Positions 54,419 through 63,447 of a stretch of DNA of 64,000 bases are shown here, piece after piece. The position numbers and the translations under genes were made by a program. Location of the stretch: contig NZ_WIRE01000001.1 in assembly GCF_009601165.1 (NCBI RefSeq), forward strand, positions 1,674,001 to 1,738,000, read 5' to 3'. The notes under the pieces are model-generated. The model was not told the origin of the DNA and searched no databases. It worked only from the letters and a program-made list of their open reading frames with translations. Within the stretch, counting starts at the first letter, position 1. Every line of letters begins with the position of its first letter. Source of the DNA: Alcanivorax sediminis. Its GTDB lineage: Bacteria; Pseudomonadota; Gammaproteobacteria; Pseudomonadales; Alcanivoracaceae.

Positions 54419-55405
54419 CTTCCTGCACGCCTCGGACTCATAAAAGTCATCCAGCGACCAGCTAATGAACGGTTCCAGTACGCCTTGCTCAACCAGAACA
54501 GAAGCCCCTTTGGCGAGGGCGGGAACGGTGAACTCGCGAATCTTTTCTTCGCTGATCTGCATGCCTGCCAGTACATCCGCCAGGGTTTTTTCGCTCAGTG
54601 CGTCCACTGCCGCACGGATGCCAACGCTGATCAAGCGGCGGGTGTAATCGAGACGGGCACTTTCATCACCAATCTGACAGCCTTGCTCAACCAGGTCTTT
54701 GACGGTGCCGTTAGGAATTTGTGAGAGATAGTTGGCAGGTTTGAGCGGTGCCACACGGCGATACCCGTCACGGGCCAGCTGTTCTATCCGCTCATTGGTG
54801 AGCTGTTTGTTAAGCCACTGTTCCCCGGTCTTCAGGGTTTCGCGAATATTCTTTTGTAGATAACCGCGGATGGACTCTTCCATACCACCCATGGCCTTGC
54901 CGACCACGCTCTTGCGCCCCATCTTCATCACGCTGCTGACGCCCGGCAGTTTGGCCAGGGCGTTTTCTTCCAGCAAGAAATTCTTGATGCCGGTATACAG
55001 CATCTCGCTGACCATTTCGCTGACGAGTGGATGGTTCAAGCCGGCATGAATGGCTTTTTCTCGCAGGCTTTTCAGCTGCAAAGATTTTTCCAGTACGGCT
55101 TCAAAGTGCGCCTCACTGAGCAGTTCGCCAACGGTGGCGTCATCATTTTCGGCGGCCTTGAGCACTGCCTCGGTGGTTTGCACGATCACATCCTGCAAGC
55201 CTTGAGCACTGTTCGCTTCCAGCACCCATTGTTCAACTACTTGGCACAGGCTGTCGCTGTCCACCAGTTTCCCTAACGGTGTATCACCAAGGCAGGCGCT
55301 GGCCTGGGCCATGATGGCCTGCCAGTGATCCTGGTTTTGCAGTTGTTGGCAGAGGTGTGCCTTGTGGGCATCGCGCAGGGCGCTAATCAGTTCAGAAGAC
55401 GACAT
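54404..55405 (-). CDS. Helical protein of unknown function
   Basis: A 333-residue protein from ATG 55405 (MSSSELISALRDAHKAHL). It has no signal peptide, membrane span or motif I recognise. The sequence is almost wholly alpha-helical in character, with Leu, Ala and Glu-rich heptads and a Gly/Lys-rich middle (SVMKMGRKSVVGKAMGGMEE). It ends in the AT-rich module. It is monocistronic, convergent with PhoH-PIN and divergent from OmpW. Length and composition are gene-like, so I keep it as a real hypothetical. Confidence 0.75.
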   Translation of the reverse strand: MSSSELISALRDAHKAHLCQQLQNQDHWQAIMAQASACLGDTPLGKLVDSDSLCQVVEQWVLEANSAQGLQDVIVQTTEAVLKAAENDDATVGELLSEAHFEAVLEKSLQLKSLREKAIHAGLNHPLVSEMVSEMLYTGIKNFLLEENALAKLPGVSSVMKMGRKSVVGKAMGGMEESIRGYLQKNIRETLKTGEQWLNKQLTNERIEQLARDGYRRVAPLKPANYLSQIPNGTVKDLVEQGCQIGDESARLDYTRRLISVGIRAAVDALSEKTLADVLAGMQISEEKIREFTVPALAKGASVLVEQGVLEPFISWSLDDFYESEACRKIINN

Positions 55406-55553
55406 GGTGACAAGCCTCGTTTTTATTGATTTAGAGCAATGCTCATTGATGTGCCGAGAGGTTCAATGGCCCCGTAGTTTGAACGTTGACCCTAATGCCC
55501 GGCAACCGGGGTTTGGTCATTGAATGTATCTTGCGTTATCCAAGGGGATCTGT

Positions 55554-56237
55554 ATGCAACTGCAAGGACAAGTTAAAGGGGCTCTGCTGCTAACCGGCCT
55601 GCTGCTGGGTAGCCCACTCATGGCCAACCAGGCGGGGGATTTCATCGTTCGTGCCGGGGTTGCCAATGTGAATCCGGATGTCAGCAGTGAACGTTTTGAT
55701 TCAGCGTTGCCGGCGGTGGGCGGTCTCGGTGTGGATGTGGATGATGACACTCAGCTGGGACTGACTTTCACCTATATGGTGACTGACTCTATTGGTGTGG
55801 AGCTGCTGGGCGCTACTCCGTTCACACACGATATTATCCTTGATACCGGTGGTGAGGGCCTGGTAGTGGGTGAAACCAGTCAGCTGCCCCCCACTGTACT
55901 TGCACAGTTTTATGCGCCCAAAATCGGCCCTGTTCGCCCTTATGTGGGTGTCGGCCTGAACTACACCCTGTTCTTCGAAGACAGCATTGACGATGCCGTT
56001 GTCAGTCCTTTACTTGGCGGTGCGGATGCGGATGTGAAGCTCAGCAACTCCATGGGACTGGCCTGGGAAGTCGGCGCGGATATCGCTTTGAATGACAAGT
56101 GGCTGTTGAATCTCAGTGCCTGGCAGATCGACATCGACACTGAAGCGCGCCTGTATGTGAATGATGCGCGTGTGGACAAGATCGATGTGGAGCTGGATCC
56201 CTGGGCATACATGGTCGGTGTTGGGTATCGGTTTTAG
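55554..56237 (+). CDS. ompW: OmpW-family outer-membrane protein
   Basis: A 227-residue barrel from ATG 55554, preceded by AAGGGG. Signal KGALLLTGLLLGSPLMANQA, then the family start GDFIVRAGVANVNPD, LGLTFTYMVTDSIGVELLGATPF, and YAPKIGPVRPYVGVGLNYTLFF. The end PWAYMVGVGYRF has the terminal Phe of outer-membrane barrels. OmpW forms an eight-stranded hydrophobic channel and in hydrocarbon-degrading bacteria has been tied to uptake of hydrophobic compounds. That role is inference here. Confidence 0.94.
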   Translation: MQLQGQVKGALLLTGLLLGSPLMANQAGDFIVRAGVANVNPDVSSERFDSALPAVGGLGVDVDDDTQLGLTFTYMVTDSIGVELLGATPFTHDIILDTGGEGLVVGETSQLPPTVLAQFYAPKIGPVRPYVGVGLNYTLFFEDSIDDAVVSPLLGGADADVKLSNSMGLAWEVGADIALNDKWLLNLSAWQIDIDTEARLYVNDARVDKIDVELDPWAYMVGVGYRF

Positions 56238-56309
56238 GTACGCCTGACGCCTGACGCAGGGACGCGTTTGGTGCTGGCTGCGTCTCCCACACGGCTATTC
56301 GGCGAAGCC

Positions 56310-56502
56310 GCTGTAGGAGCGAGCCTGCTCGCGATCCGAGCCTAAGCGAGGTAGGGATTCCAGAAGCGGGTTTTGAGTACCGAGTTTCGAAAATCTAAAA
56401 CCTGGTTCCGGGTTAGGGTTTTGCCTTTCAAAACTCGGTACTCGCGACTCGAAACTCATTCCTCACTGAGGCTCGGATCGCGAGCAGGCTCGTTCCTGCA
56501 GC
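56310..56502. repeat. Second inverted pair of REP-like (family A) elements around the shared core
   Basis: The forward element (56310-56364) matches 26753-26807, including the GGATTCCAG end. The reverse one is at 56461-56502. The core (56365-56460) again contains GAGTTTCGAAAATC and GCGACTCGAAACTC. The layout mirrors 51092-51314. The 292 bases between ompW and the next terminator hold no gene. Confidence 0.88.
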
Positions 56503-56529
56503 GGGGTATAGCGAGTCTTGTAGTGATGC

Positions 56530-56564
56530 AAAAAGGCCCGCCCGGGTACCGGGCGGGCCTTTTT
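56530..56564. terminator. Bidirectional Rho-independent terminator between ompW and glpE
   Basis: AAAAAGGCCCGCCCGG and CCGGGCGGGCCTTTTT form a long perfect stem with a TA centre, with T runs at both ends. It can stop transcription from both convergent genes. Confidence 0.92.
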
Positions 56565-56567
56565 ACG

Positions 56568-56888
56568 TCAGGCGTCTGCAGTTTCCAGCGTTTCCGGAAA
56601 CTGCAGCTTGAACACCTCAAAGCCGCCATCCAGGCTGACGGCCTGAAAACCCTGTTCGGTCAACCAATCCGCTGCGCCCTGGCTGCTGTTGCCGTGGTAG
56701 CAATAGATCACCAGGGGGCGAGTCTTGTCAGTGTCAGCAAAGAACTGATCCACATTGGCATTGGTCAGGTGCACGGCGCCGCGCAGGTGTCCGCTGGCAA
56801 AGCTGTGCGGGTCGCGAATGTCCACAAACAGCGCCTGGCCTTCATCGAAGCGGGCCTTGCCTTCCTGGGGGCTGATCCGTTCAGGCAT
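56568..56888 (-). CDS. glpE: GlpE-type thiosulfate sulfurtransferase (single-domain rhodanese)
   Basis: A 106-residue rhodanese, as long as E. coli GlpE (108). The active-site loop is CYHGNSSQ with Cys63. Upstream the family run [21 protein letters not shown] is complete. It moves sulfane sulfur to cyanide or thiols such as thioredoxin. It overlaps the rhlB end by 8 bases, so it is cotranscribed behind the helicase, an odd pairing with no known functional link. Confidence 0.94.
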   Translation of the reverse strand: MPERISPQEGKARFDEGQALFVDIRDPHSFASGHLRGAVHLTNANVDQFFADTDKTRPLVIYCYHGNSSQGAADWLTEQGFQAVSLDGGFEVFKLQFPETLETADA

Positions 56889-58119
56889 TACTGGCTTCCT
56901 TCTCCTGCAGCAGGTCCGCAGGCGGATACTCGCATTCCAGCTTCATGCTGATGGCGCTCTCCAGTTCCGGCAGCAGGAAGGCGTCGTCTTCACAGGCGAA
57001 GCTGATGGACATGCCGCTGGCGCCAGCCCGACCAGTACGGCCAATACGGTGTACGTAATCTTCCGGGTCTTCCGGCAGGTTGTAGTTCACCACATGGGAA
57101 ACGCCATCAATATGAATCCCTCGGCCCGCCACATCGGTGGCAATCAACACCTGCAGATCCCCTGAGCGGAACCGTTCCAGGGTTTTCATGCGCTGGTTTT
57201 GTGGCACATCGCCAGAAATCATCGACACCTTCAGGCCTTTCTTGAGCAGGCGGTCGTTGATGCGGCGGGTGATGTCCCGGCGGTTGGCAAACACAATCAC
57301 CTTGTCCATGTTCATGCCAGTGATCAGGTTGTAGAGCAGTTTGAACTTGTCGTCGGTGTTGGTGATGTACACCTTCTGCTCCACCGTGTCCGTGGTGACC
57401 TGGGTCGGCTCGATTTCCACCACTTCGGCATCCTGTGTCCAGCGGCGAGCCAGGTTCATCACGTCCTCGTTAAAGGTCGCAGAGAAAAGCAGGGTCTGCC
57501 GGTGCTTGCTGCGTGGTGTCATGCTGACGATGCGTTTCACATCGGGGATAAAGCCCATGTCGAGCATGCGATCGGCTTCATCCAGCACCAGAAACTCGAC
57601 CCGGTCCAGCCACAGGTCGCGGCGCTTGGCGAAGTCCAGCAGGCGGCCTGGGGTGGCGACCAGAATATCAATTTCCCGGCACTGCAGGCGCTCCTGCTGG
57701 CGATTGAAATTCATGCCACCCACCACGCTCATGACCTGCAGGTCGGTGTGCCTGGTCAGGCCTTTGGCATCTTTCTCGATCTGCATGGCCAATTCGCGGG
57801 TAGGCGCCACAATCAGTGCGCGCGGCTCGCCGGCGAAGCGGGGAACCTCCAGCGGATTTTTCAGCAAATCATTGATCACGGTCAGCAGAAACGCTGCGGT
57901 TTTGCCGGTACCCGTCTGGGCGCGACCAATGGCATCTGCGCCGGCCAGGGTGTGCTCCAGTACTTCTGCCTGAATGGGGGTGCAGTACTGGAAGCCCAGA
58001 TCGGCGATGCCGCGCATCAGGCGCGGATCCAGATCAAAGTCATGGAAGCGGCGTTCGCCGTCTTTTTCGGGAACCTGGAATTGGTCCAGGCTCCAGGCAT
58101 TTGCCTTGTCTTTTTGCAT
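56881..58119 (-). CDS. rhlB: DEAD-box RNA helicase, RhlB-like
   Basis: A 412-residue helicase. Q motif [12 protein letters not shown], motif I AQTGTGKT, Ia [15 protein letters not shown] in [19 protein letters not shown], and [12 protein letters not shown]. It most resembles RhlB, the degradosome helicase, by length and the [14 protein letters not shown] stretch, but no RNase E is in the window to confirm. The C-terminal tail is short and acidic rather than basic. Confidence 0.9.
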   Translation of the reverse strand: MQKDKANAWSLDQFQVPEKDGERRFHDFDLDPRLMRGIADLGFQYCTPIQAEVLEHTLAGADAIGRAQTGTGKTAAFLLTVINDLLKNPLEVPRFAGEPRALIVAPTRELAMQIEKDAKGLTRHTDLQVMSVVGGMNFNRQQERLQCREIDILVATPGRLLDFAKRRDLWLDRVEFLVLDEADRMLDMGFIPDVKRIVSMTPRSKHRQTLLFSATFNEDVMNLARRWTQDAEVVEIEPTQVTTDTVEQKVYITNTDDKFKLLYNLITGMNMDKVIVFANRRDITRRINDRLLKKGLKVSMISGDVPQNQRMKTLERFRSGDLQVLIATDVAGRGIHIDGVSHVVNYNLPEDPEDYVHRIGRTGRAGASGMSISFACEDDAFLLPELESAISMKLECEYPPADLLQEKEASNA

Positions 58120-58284
58120 GTATTCGCTCAGTCTGAATGCGAGTGGTTGTTTTTTCTTTGCCTGTCACAGGCAGAGTCGGCGTTCAGGATCGGGGTGATG
58201 TTTGTGATTGCCAAGGCACCCCGGCCCTCGCCCTAACCACGCATTGTAGAAAAAATAGCCAGCGCTGTCAGAGGATCTTTAGTG

Positions 58285-58551
58285 ATGAACATCCTGCGTG
58301 GAGGCATTGTAGTGTTTTGGCTGGGGGTACTGTTAGCCATTTTCATGGATTTACCGGCCCCTTTCGATCGCTTGCTGCTGATGGCCGGTGCGGTAGTCGC
58401 CGTGCTACACCTTCTGGAGCTGATGGGATTTGCGGTGTGGATCCGTCGGCACGGCGTGTTTCACTGGCGTGATGCCCTGATGGTCATGCTGTTCGGGGTG
58501 CTCTACCTCAAGCCCAGAATGCATGCGGTCCGCAGGGCTGTGCGGCCCTAG
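58285..58551 (+). CDS. DUF1145-type small membrane protein
   Basis: An 88-residue protein from ATG 58285, ten bases after GAGG; GTG at 58282 would add one residue. Two or three membrane spans: the first MNILRGGIVVFWLGVLLAIF, the second around LLLMAGAVVAVLHLLELMGF, and a third near the C-terminus (LMVMLFGVLYLK). The PxDRxL region (LPAPFDRLL) and HLLE motif fit the DUF1145 family. No function is known. It is divergent from rhlB. Confidence 0.8.
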   Translation: MNILRGGIVVFWLGVLLAIFMDLPAPFDRLLLMAGAVVAVLHLLELMGFAVWIRRHGVFHWRDALMVMLFGVLYLKPRMHAVRRAVRP

Positions 58552-58593
58552 GCTCCCGCTAGAAGGCTTTGGAGTCCACCGTCAGGCCTACGT

Positions 58594-59181
58594 TCACCCA
58601 AACACCAGCACCTTGTTGTTGGCTGGCAGGTCGTGCTCGGCAAGCAGGGTGCGGCCGTGGCGTGCAAACGCTGCCTCAATCCATTCCCTGTCACGAATGC
58701 CCCTGAGTGGGTCGATTTCCTTGAGCCATTGATCAAAGGCCTGGTTGGATTCGCTGGTGAATTGGCCGCCCACATTAAAAGGGCCGTAGATCAGGAATCG
58801 ACCTGCTTCCGTGAGGTGTTTGCAGCCTTCCTCGATACAACGCTCGACCAGTTCGGCCGACATGATGTGGAAAGTGTTGGCGGTAAACAGGTAGTCAAAC
58901 CGGGCGCTTGGCCATTCTCTGCCCACATCCAGTGTGAGTGGATCCAGAGCGCGGCTTTCAGGATCACTCAGCCACAGGCGGACACCTGGCAGGTTTTCGG
59001 CCACATCTGAGGGTTGCCAGACAAGGTGGGGGAGGTGCGCTGACAGCCAGGCAGCGTGCTGCCCGGTGCCAGCCCCGATCTCCAGCAGCGTCCCCGGAGT
59101 CTCACAGTGTGTTTTCAGCACTGTCAGAATCGGGCCCTTGTTGTTCTCGCAGGCTTGGGAGAAGGGACGCTCGCTGGTCAT
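58594..59181 (-). CDS. DUF938-family SAM-dependent methyltransferase
   Basis: A 195-residue protein. The SAM motif LLEIGAGTGQHAAWLSAHLP is followed by WQPSDVAENLPGVRLWLSD and YLFTANTFHIMSAELVERCIE. The run RFLIYGPFNVGGQFTSESNQAFDQWLKE is distinctive of DUF938. It is cytoplasmic and its substrate is unknown. It lies 3 bases after the SDR gene and is probably cotranscribed. Confidence 0.9.
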   Translation of the reverse strand: MTSERPFSQACENNKGPILTVLKTHCETPGTLLEIGAGTGQHAAWLSAHLPHLVWQPSDVAENLPGVRLWLSDPESRALDPLTLDVGREWPSARFDYLFTANTFHIMSAELVERCIEEGCKHLTEAGRFLIYGPFNVGGQFTSESNQAFDQWLKEIDPLRGIRDREWIEAAFARHGRTLLAEHDLPANNKVLVFG

Positions 59182-59184
59182 CAG

Positions 59185-60021
59185 TTACTTGTTCATGTAT
59201 TTCTGGCCCATGGCGATGAGCTTTTGGTAGCTGGTCGGCAGCAGGCGCTGCATGGCGTCTACCGCCACCGCATCAGAGCCGATCAGAACCCGGCGCTTGT
59301 TGGCCCGCACACCCTTCAGAATGGTGCTGGCCGCTTCTTCCGGAGTGGTGCGGAACAGTTTTTCGAAATCCTGGATGGATTTTTCCTTGTCCGCACCAGT
59401 GATGCGCTCGACACCGTCGGTCATGCGTGCCGCCTTGGCGATGTTGGTCTTGATGCCGCCGGGATGAATGGACGTACAGGAGACCGGGCTGCCTTCCAGT
59501 TCCAGCTCAATACGCAGGGATTCGGTAAAGCCACGCACCGCAAATTTGGCCGCGTTGTACGCAGACTGAGTGGGAATGCCCACCAGACCGAAGATGGAAG
59601 AGATGTTGATGATGTGCCCTTCACCGGACTGCTTCAGGTAGGGCAGGAAGGCCTTGGTGCCATACACCACGCCCCAGAAATTGATGTTCATCAGCCATTC
59701 GAAGTCATCATATTTCATGTCTTCCACGGTGGCGCCGAGCGCAACACCGGCATTGTTGAAGATCATGTTGGCATAGCCAAAATGATTCACCACGTCGTCG
59801 GCGAAGTCATAAAAGGCCTGACGATCTGCCACGTCCAGCACACGGGTCATCAGCCGGTCTTCAGCGAGGCCCAGGTCGGTCGCGGTCTTCTTCAGGCCGG
59901 CTTCATTGATATCGGAAAGGGCCAGTTTGGCGCCAGAAGCCGCCAGTTCCTGAGCCAGGGCTCGGCCGATGCCGGAGCCGGCTCCGGTGATGACGGCAAC
60001 TTTGTCTTTGAAATTCTTCAT
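59185..60021 (-). CDS. Short-chain dehydrogenase/reductase
   Basis: A 278-residue protein from ATG 60021, behind AAGGAG; the frame is open to 60093 without support. The cofactor motif is TGAGSGIG (residues 12-19), then NNAGVALG, and the catalytic Ser (NISSIFGLVG) and YNAAK pair. The length and the C-terminal extension after GGIKTNIAKAAR resemble classical SDRs active on fatty or alicyclic alcohols. An Asp at the second strand (LSDINEAG) suggests NAD preference. The substrate is not predictable. Confidence 0.9.
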   Translation of the reverse strand: MKNFKDKVAVITGAGSGIGRALAQELAASGAKLALSDINEAGLKKTATDLGLAEDRLMTRVLDVADRQAFYDFADDVVNHFGYANMIFNNAGVALGATVEDMKYDDFEWLMNINFWGVVYGTKAFLPYLKQSGEGHIINISSIFGLVGIPTQSAYNAAKFAVRGFTESLRIELELEGSPVSCTSIHPGGIKTNIAKAARMTDGVERITGADKEKSIQDFEKLFRTTPEEAASTILKGVRANKRRVLIGSDAVAVDAMQRLLPTSYQKLIAMGQKYMNK

Positions 60022-60212
60022 GATGACTCCTTGATCTCCTCCCGAAAGGAGACGTGAAAACGGTTCCAGTTTCAAGCTGAACCTGCGAGGCACACTATGG
60101 GATCGTTTCCGGGTGCCTGGTGTGGTTGCCAGCTATTACATGGCAAGGAGTGTAGACACTTTGTCACTGCAGAATGGGCCAATACCGCACGGTATCTTGC
60201 TGGTGGCTGGCA

Positions 60213-60239
60213 TTAACGCCGGCGTGAGCCGGCGCTAAA
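60213..60239. terminator. Hairpin after plsC
   Basis: TTAACGCCGGC and GCCGGCGCTAA form an 11-bp stem (one G-T pair) around GTGA, 11 bases past the plsC stop. It lacks a T run, so termination may be partial. Confidence 0.4.
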
Positions 60240-60249
60240 GTGATTCATT

Positions 60250-60996
60250 TCAGGCCAGGGCCTGCGGGAGGGGTTCGGCCAGCGGAGCGGCAATGGCTTC
60301 GTGGCTGAGCGTCATGAGCTTGAGGAGTTCCGCTTCGTCATGACCTCTTACCGGCAGTGGTGCATGCAGGGTCAGGCTGGCCTGATGCCCGGGCTGCAGG
60401 CGAATGGTGCCAGGGGGCAGAATTTCAAAGGTGCCGTTAAGGGTAACGGGGAGAACTGGCAACTGCAGATCCTGCGCCATTTTGAACGCCCCTTTCTTGA
60501 ACGGCTTCAGCTGGCCGTTACGGCTGCGGGTGCCTTCCGGGAAAAACAGCACACTGGCGCCATTGTTGAGCCGTGCGCGGGCGGCGTTGAGACTGGCAAT
60601 GGCCGCCTGCTGGTCGGAACGGTTGATGAAGATATGGCCAAGCTTTTCACAGCAGATACCGATGATCGGTACCTTGCGCAGCTCATGCTTCATTACCCAG
60701 CGGAAATCCATGCCCAGATAGCCATACAGGACAAAGATGTCGAACTGACTGAGGTGATTGGCCACAACCACATAGCTTTGCCCTGGCTCCAGGTGGTGTC
60801 GGCCGTAAACGTCCACGCGCACGCCACTGTAGAGAAGGCACAGTTTAGCCCAGGGCACAGCCGTGTAGCGGGCCACCCGATCGGCAGGCAGGAAAGGAAC
60901 AAGGGCAAGGCACAGCAGCCCGCAAACCAGAGTGGTTGCAGCCATCAGCGGTACAAATACCAGCCAGCTATAGAGGAAGAAAAGCAACCGGGACAT
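60250..60996 (-). CDS. plsC: 1-acyl-sn-glycerol-3-phosphate acyltransferase (PlsC-like)
   Basis: A 248-residue membrane-bound acyltransferase. Motif I is NHLSQFD (H-x4-D), motif III FPEGTRSRNGQLKPFKKGAF and motif IV LPVLPVTLNGT. Two hydrophobic segments at the N-terminus anchor it. It makes phosphatidate from lysophosphatidate in phospholipid synthesis. Other lipid genes nearby (SDR, START) may be related but there is no shared operon evidence. Confidence 0.93.
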   Translation of the reverse strand: MSRLLFFLYSWLVFVPLMAATTLVCGLLCLALVPFLPADRVARYTAVPWAKLCLLYSGVRVDVYGRHHLEPGQSYVVVANHLSQFDIFVLYGYLGMDFRWVMKHELRKVPIIGICCEKLGHIFINRSDQQAAIASLNAARARLNNGASVLFFPEGTRSRNGQLKPFKKGAFKMAQDLQLPVLPVTLNGTFEILPPGTIRLQPGHQASLTLHAPLPVRGHDEAELLKLMTLSHEAIAAPLAEPLPQALA

Positions 60997-61066
60997 GGCG
61001 GTCCTCTCCGTTTACCAGTGACGCGCTATGGTAACGGAGAGCTGGCCGAAAATGACAGGGTGATAA

Positions 61067-61807
61067 TCACTTTGTTACGTTTTCACTATGTGCCTGGCTG
61101 GCCACGCTCGGGGCGTTGTCCGGGTGGCCCGGACCGTGCAGCTCATCCAGATAATCGTAATAGTGACCCTGGTACTCAGGCTTGCGAATGATCCGGCGCA
61201 AACGCTCCAGGGTGAAGTAGGGGGCGTCGCGCAGCAGGATGTTGGCAATCCAGGCAGGAATGTAACCGCCGGGATCAAGAATAACCTCGTAGGTCATTTC
61301 CACCTGATCGTTGCCCAGGCGAATAAACCCTAGCTTGCCCCACATTTCCGGGAAGCGAATGTAGTCGTTGTTGGGGGGCAGGGCGTCAGGCTCATTGATC
61401 AACTCGATCATGACCGACTCTTCTTCGTCGGTTATTGTCAGCTGAACATCTGCATTCAGCACTGCTTCCCGGTCAGCCAGTGGCCAGGGCAGCTTGGTGG
61501 TAAAGCGTACATCCCGGTTCAGGGGGCCATCGCGACCAAATTCTTCCGCCCCATCAATCAGGTGTAACCATTTGGGGTAGGACTCGTAGTCATTGAGAAT
61601 GGCGGCAAGGGCAAATTCGTCCTTGAGCTCAAAGCGGGTGACGCCGCGAAAAGTCTTCAGACGGGATTCATCCCGGTGCTTCATGTACACCTGAATGTCA
61701 TTGCGATCACTGACCAGTTTCCAGTCCTGATCCTGTTCTTCGGCGTGGGCAGGGGAGAGCAGCAGCACAAACAGCAGTGCCAACCCGATACGTACAGCAC
61801 GTTCCAT
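61067..61807 (-). CDS. START-domain protein with signal peptide
   Basis: A 246-residue protein from ATG 61807 (MERAVRIGLALLFVLLLSPAHA), where the signal peptide begins; upstream in-frame ATGs at 61843 and 61858 would bury it. The mature part is a START-like lipid-binding domain: WKLVSDRNDIQVYMKHRDESRLKTFRGV, then LNDYESYPKWLHLIDGAEEF and KLPWPLADREAVLN. It may carry a lipid across the periplasm or bind it there. Residues after about 215 are hydrophilic and variable. Confidence 0.85.
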   Translation of the reverse strand: MERAVRIGLALLFVLLLSPAHAEEQDQDWKLVSDRNDIQVYMKHRDESRLKTFRGVTRFELKDEFALAAILNDYESYPKWLHLIDGAEEFGRDGPLNRDVRFTTKLPWPLADREAVLNADVQLTITDEEESVMIELINEPDALPPNNDYIRFPEMWGKLGFIRLGNDQVEMTYEVILDPGGYIPAWIANILLRDAPYFTLERLRRIIRKPEYQGHYYDYLDELHGPGHPDNAPSVASQAHSENVTK

Positions 61808-62142
61808 GGTCGGGAGGGATATCCTTAATGTTGTTTTTGGCATATCAACTGCAATCATTATGACACCAATCCTCAGGCGATGAACATATTGTGATCACTT
61901 TTGGGGCTATTGGTTTAGCGGTTCTGATGGTCGGTTCAAATCCTGTGAGTTAACGGCAGGCAATTTTATGAACGGTGTAATAGGGTGTGCCACGGAGGGG
62001 GCATAGTGCGGTAAGGCGCTGAAATTGCCCTGCCGGACAGGCCAGGCGCTGGAAGGGATGCCGCGACTTCTTCGGGCTGGTTTAGTCTGCCTATTCATGG
62101 ACAATAGGCGGCCTGATAAACACAGTGTGTGTAGACATTATA
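61808..62142. other. Divergent intergenic region START / sialidase-like
   Basis: A 335-base gap with no gene and no repeat seen elsewhere. TTCAAATCC near 61935 resembles a tRNA TPsiC loop but has no matching stem or anticodon arm. The promoter of the sialidase-like gene should lie near 62110-62135. Confidence 0.3.
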
Positions 62143-63447
62143 ATGAAGCGTTTTTTCCATTTGCTGGTGGGGGCCGCCCTGGTGGCGGGCTATTTCGCCG
62201 CATCGCCAGAACATCTCTGGGAGCCGGCTCCGGTGTTTGATGTCCCCGCGGCAGGTTCCTCCCCCGAACATGATCAATGGCAGTATCGTTTTACCTCCGA
62301 TGCAGACACCCCGCTGGTGCACGCGCCTGCCATGGTTGAACTGCCGGATGGGCGCCTGCGGGCGTTCTGGTTTGCCGGTTCCCGTGAAGGGGCCCCAGAC
62401 GTGAATATCCACAGTGCCGTTTTTGACCCAGTGGCCGCCACCTGGACTGATGAAACGGTGGTGGTGACCCGTGAACAGATCAGCCAGGGCTGGGGGCGAC
62501 ATGTCCGCAAGCTTGGCAATGCGGTGCCTGTCCTGGATGACGATGGCCGCATGCGCCTGTTCGTGGTGGCGGTGAGCTTCGGTGGTTGGGCGGCCAGCCG
62601 TCTGGTCGTTCTGGAGTCCACGGACCTGGGGGCCAGCTGGACCTTTGACAAGCCGCTGGTGACAACCCCGTTGCTGAATATCAGTACCCTGGTGAAAACC
62701 CCGCCGCTGCGTTACAGCGATGGTTCCATCGGCTTGCCGGTATACCACGAGATGATCGGCAAGTTTGGCGAAATTCTGCGTCTTGATAAAGATAGCCATA
62801 TTCTTGGCAAGTACCGCATCGGCCATGGCCGCAAGGCAATCCAGCCGCTGGTGCTGGTGGATAGTCCCAACCACGCAGTGGCGTTTCTGCGTAACGAGAA
62901 TGAGCCCAATAATGGCTACCTCTTCCAGTCAGAGAGCCGCGATGGGGGCTGGCAATGGGATGAGCTGAGTTATTCCCCGCTGGAAAACCCCAGTGCCGCG
63001 CTGGGCGGTTTGGTTATGGGGAAAGGGCACTGGATGGTGGTGGCCAACTGCAACCGCGAGGAACGTGACGATCTCTGCGTGCGGGAAACCCGTGACGGCG
63101 GGACTAACTGGCACACAAGCTGGACACTGCATGACCGTGAAGAGTGGCGAAATGTGCGCCTGGACGAGCCAGCCTTCGCGTCGCTGATCCAGAAAGAAAT
63201 GAGCATCGGTGAGTCACCGGAGGACCCGCAACGGTTGCTGGAGCGGGTAACGAACAACAAGTGTGACAAACGCCACGGTTGTCGCTTCCAGTACGATTAC
63301 CCCTACATGATTCGCAGCAGCAATGGGGATCTGCACATTCTCTATACCTGGAACAAGAGCGCCATTCGTCATGCCTGGCTGAAAGCCGAAGACGTCACTC
63401 CAGAATCTGCTCAGCCTGCTGAAGAGGGCAATGACAATGACCATTGA
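62143..63447 (+). CDS. Sialidase-like (BNR/Asp-box) exported protein
   Basis: A 434-residue protein from ATG 62143, with an N-terminal hydrophobic segment (FFHLLVGAALVAGYFA) as signal anchor. Asp-box motifs appear at STDLGASW, SRDGGWQW and TRDGGTNW, separated by strands in the way of a six-bladed sialidase propeller. GRLRAFWFAGSREG supplies the Arg-rich first blade. Such sialidase-like proteins in bacteria without sialic acid are often linked to exopolysaccharide or lipid-glycan processing; no neighbour confirms that. The C-terminus is acidic and overlaps the next gene. Confidence 0.8.
   Translation: MKRFFHLLVGAALVAGYFAASPEHLWEPAPVFDVPAAGSSPEHDQWQYRFTSDADTPLVHAPAMVELPDGRLRAFWFAGSREGAPDVNIHSAVFDPVAATWTDETVVVTREQISQGWGRHVRKLGNAVPVLDDDGRMRLFVVAVSFGGWAASRLVVLESTDLGASWTFDKPLVTTPLLNISTLVKTPPLRYSDGSIGLPVYHEMIGKFGEILRLDKDSHILGKYRIGHGRKAIQPLVLVDSPNHAVAFLRNENEPNNGYLFQSESRDGGWQWDELSYSPLENPSAALGGLVMGKGHWMVVANCNREERDDLCVRETRDGGTNWHTSWTLHDREEWRNVRLDEPAFASLIQKEMSIGESPEDPQRLLERVTNNKCDKRHGCRFQYDYPYMIRSSNGDLHILYTWNKSAIRHAWLKAEDVTPESAQPAEEGNDNDH

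Noticed and set aside
57199..58236. 345-codon plus-strand frame
   Set aside because: Antisense to the complete DEAD-box helicase gene, with no ribosome binding site and no recognisable domain.
61928..61950. tRNA-like TTCAAATCC
   Set aside because: The flanking bases do not form a TPsiC stem, and no anticodon or acceptor arms can be built around it.
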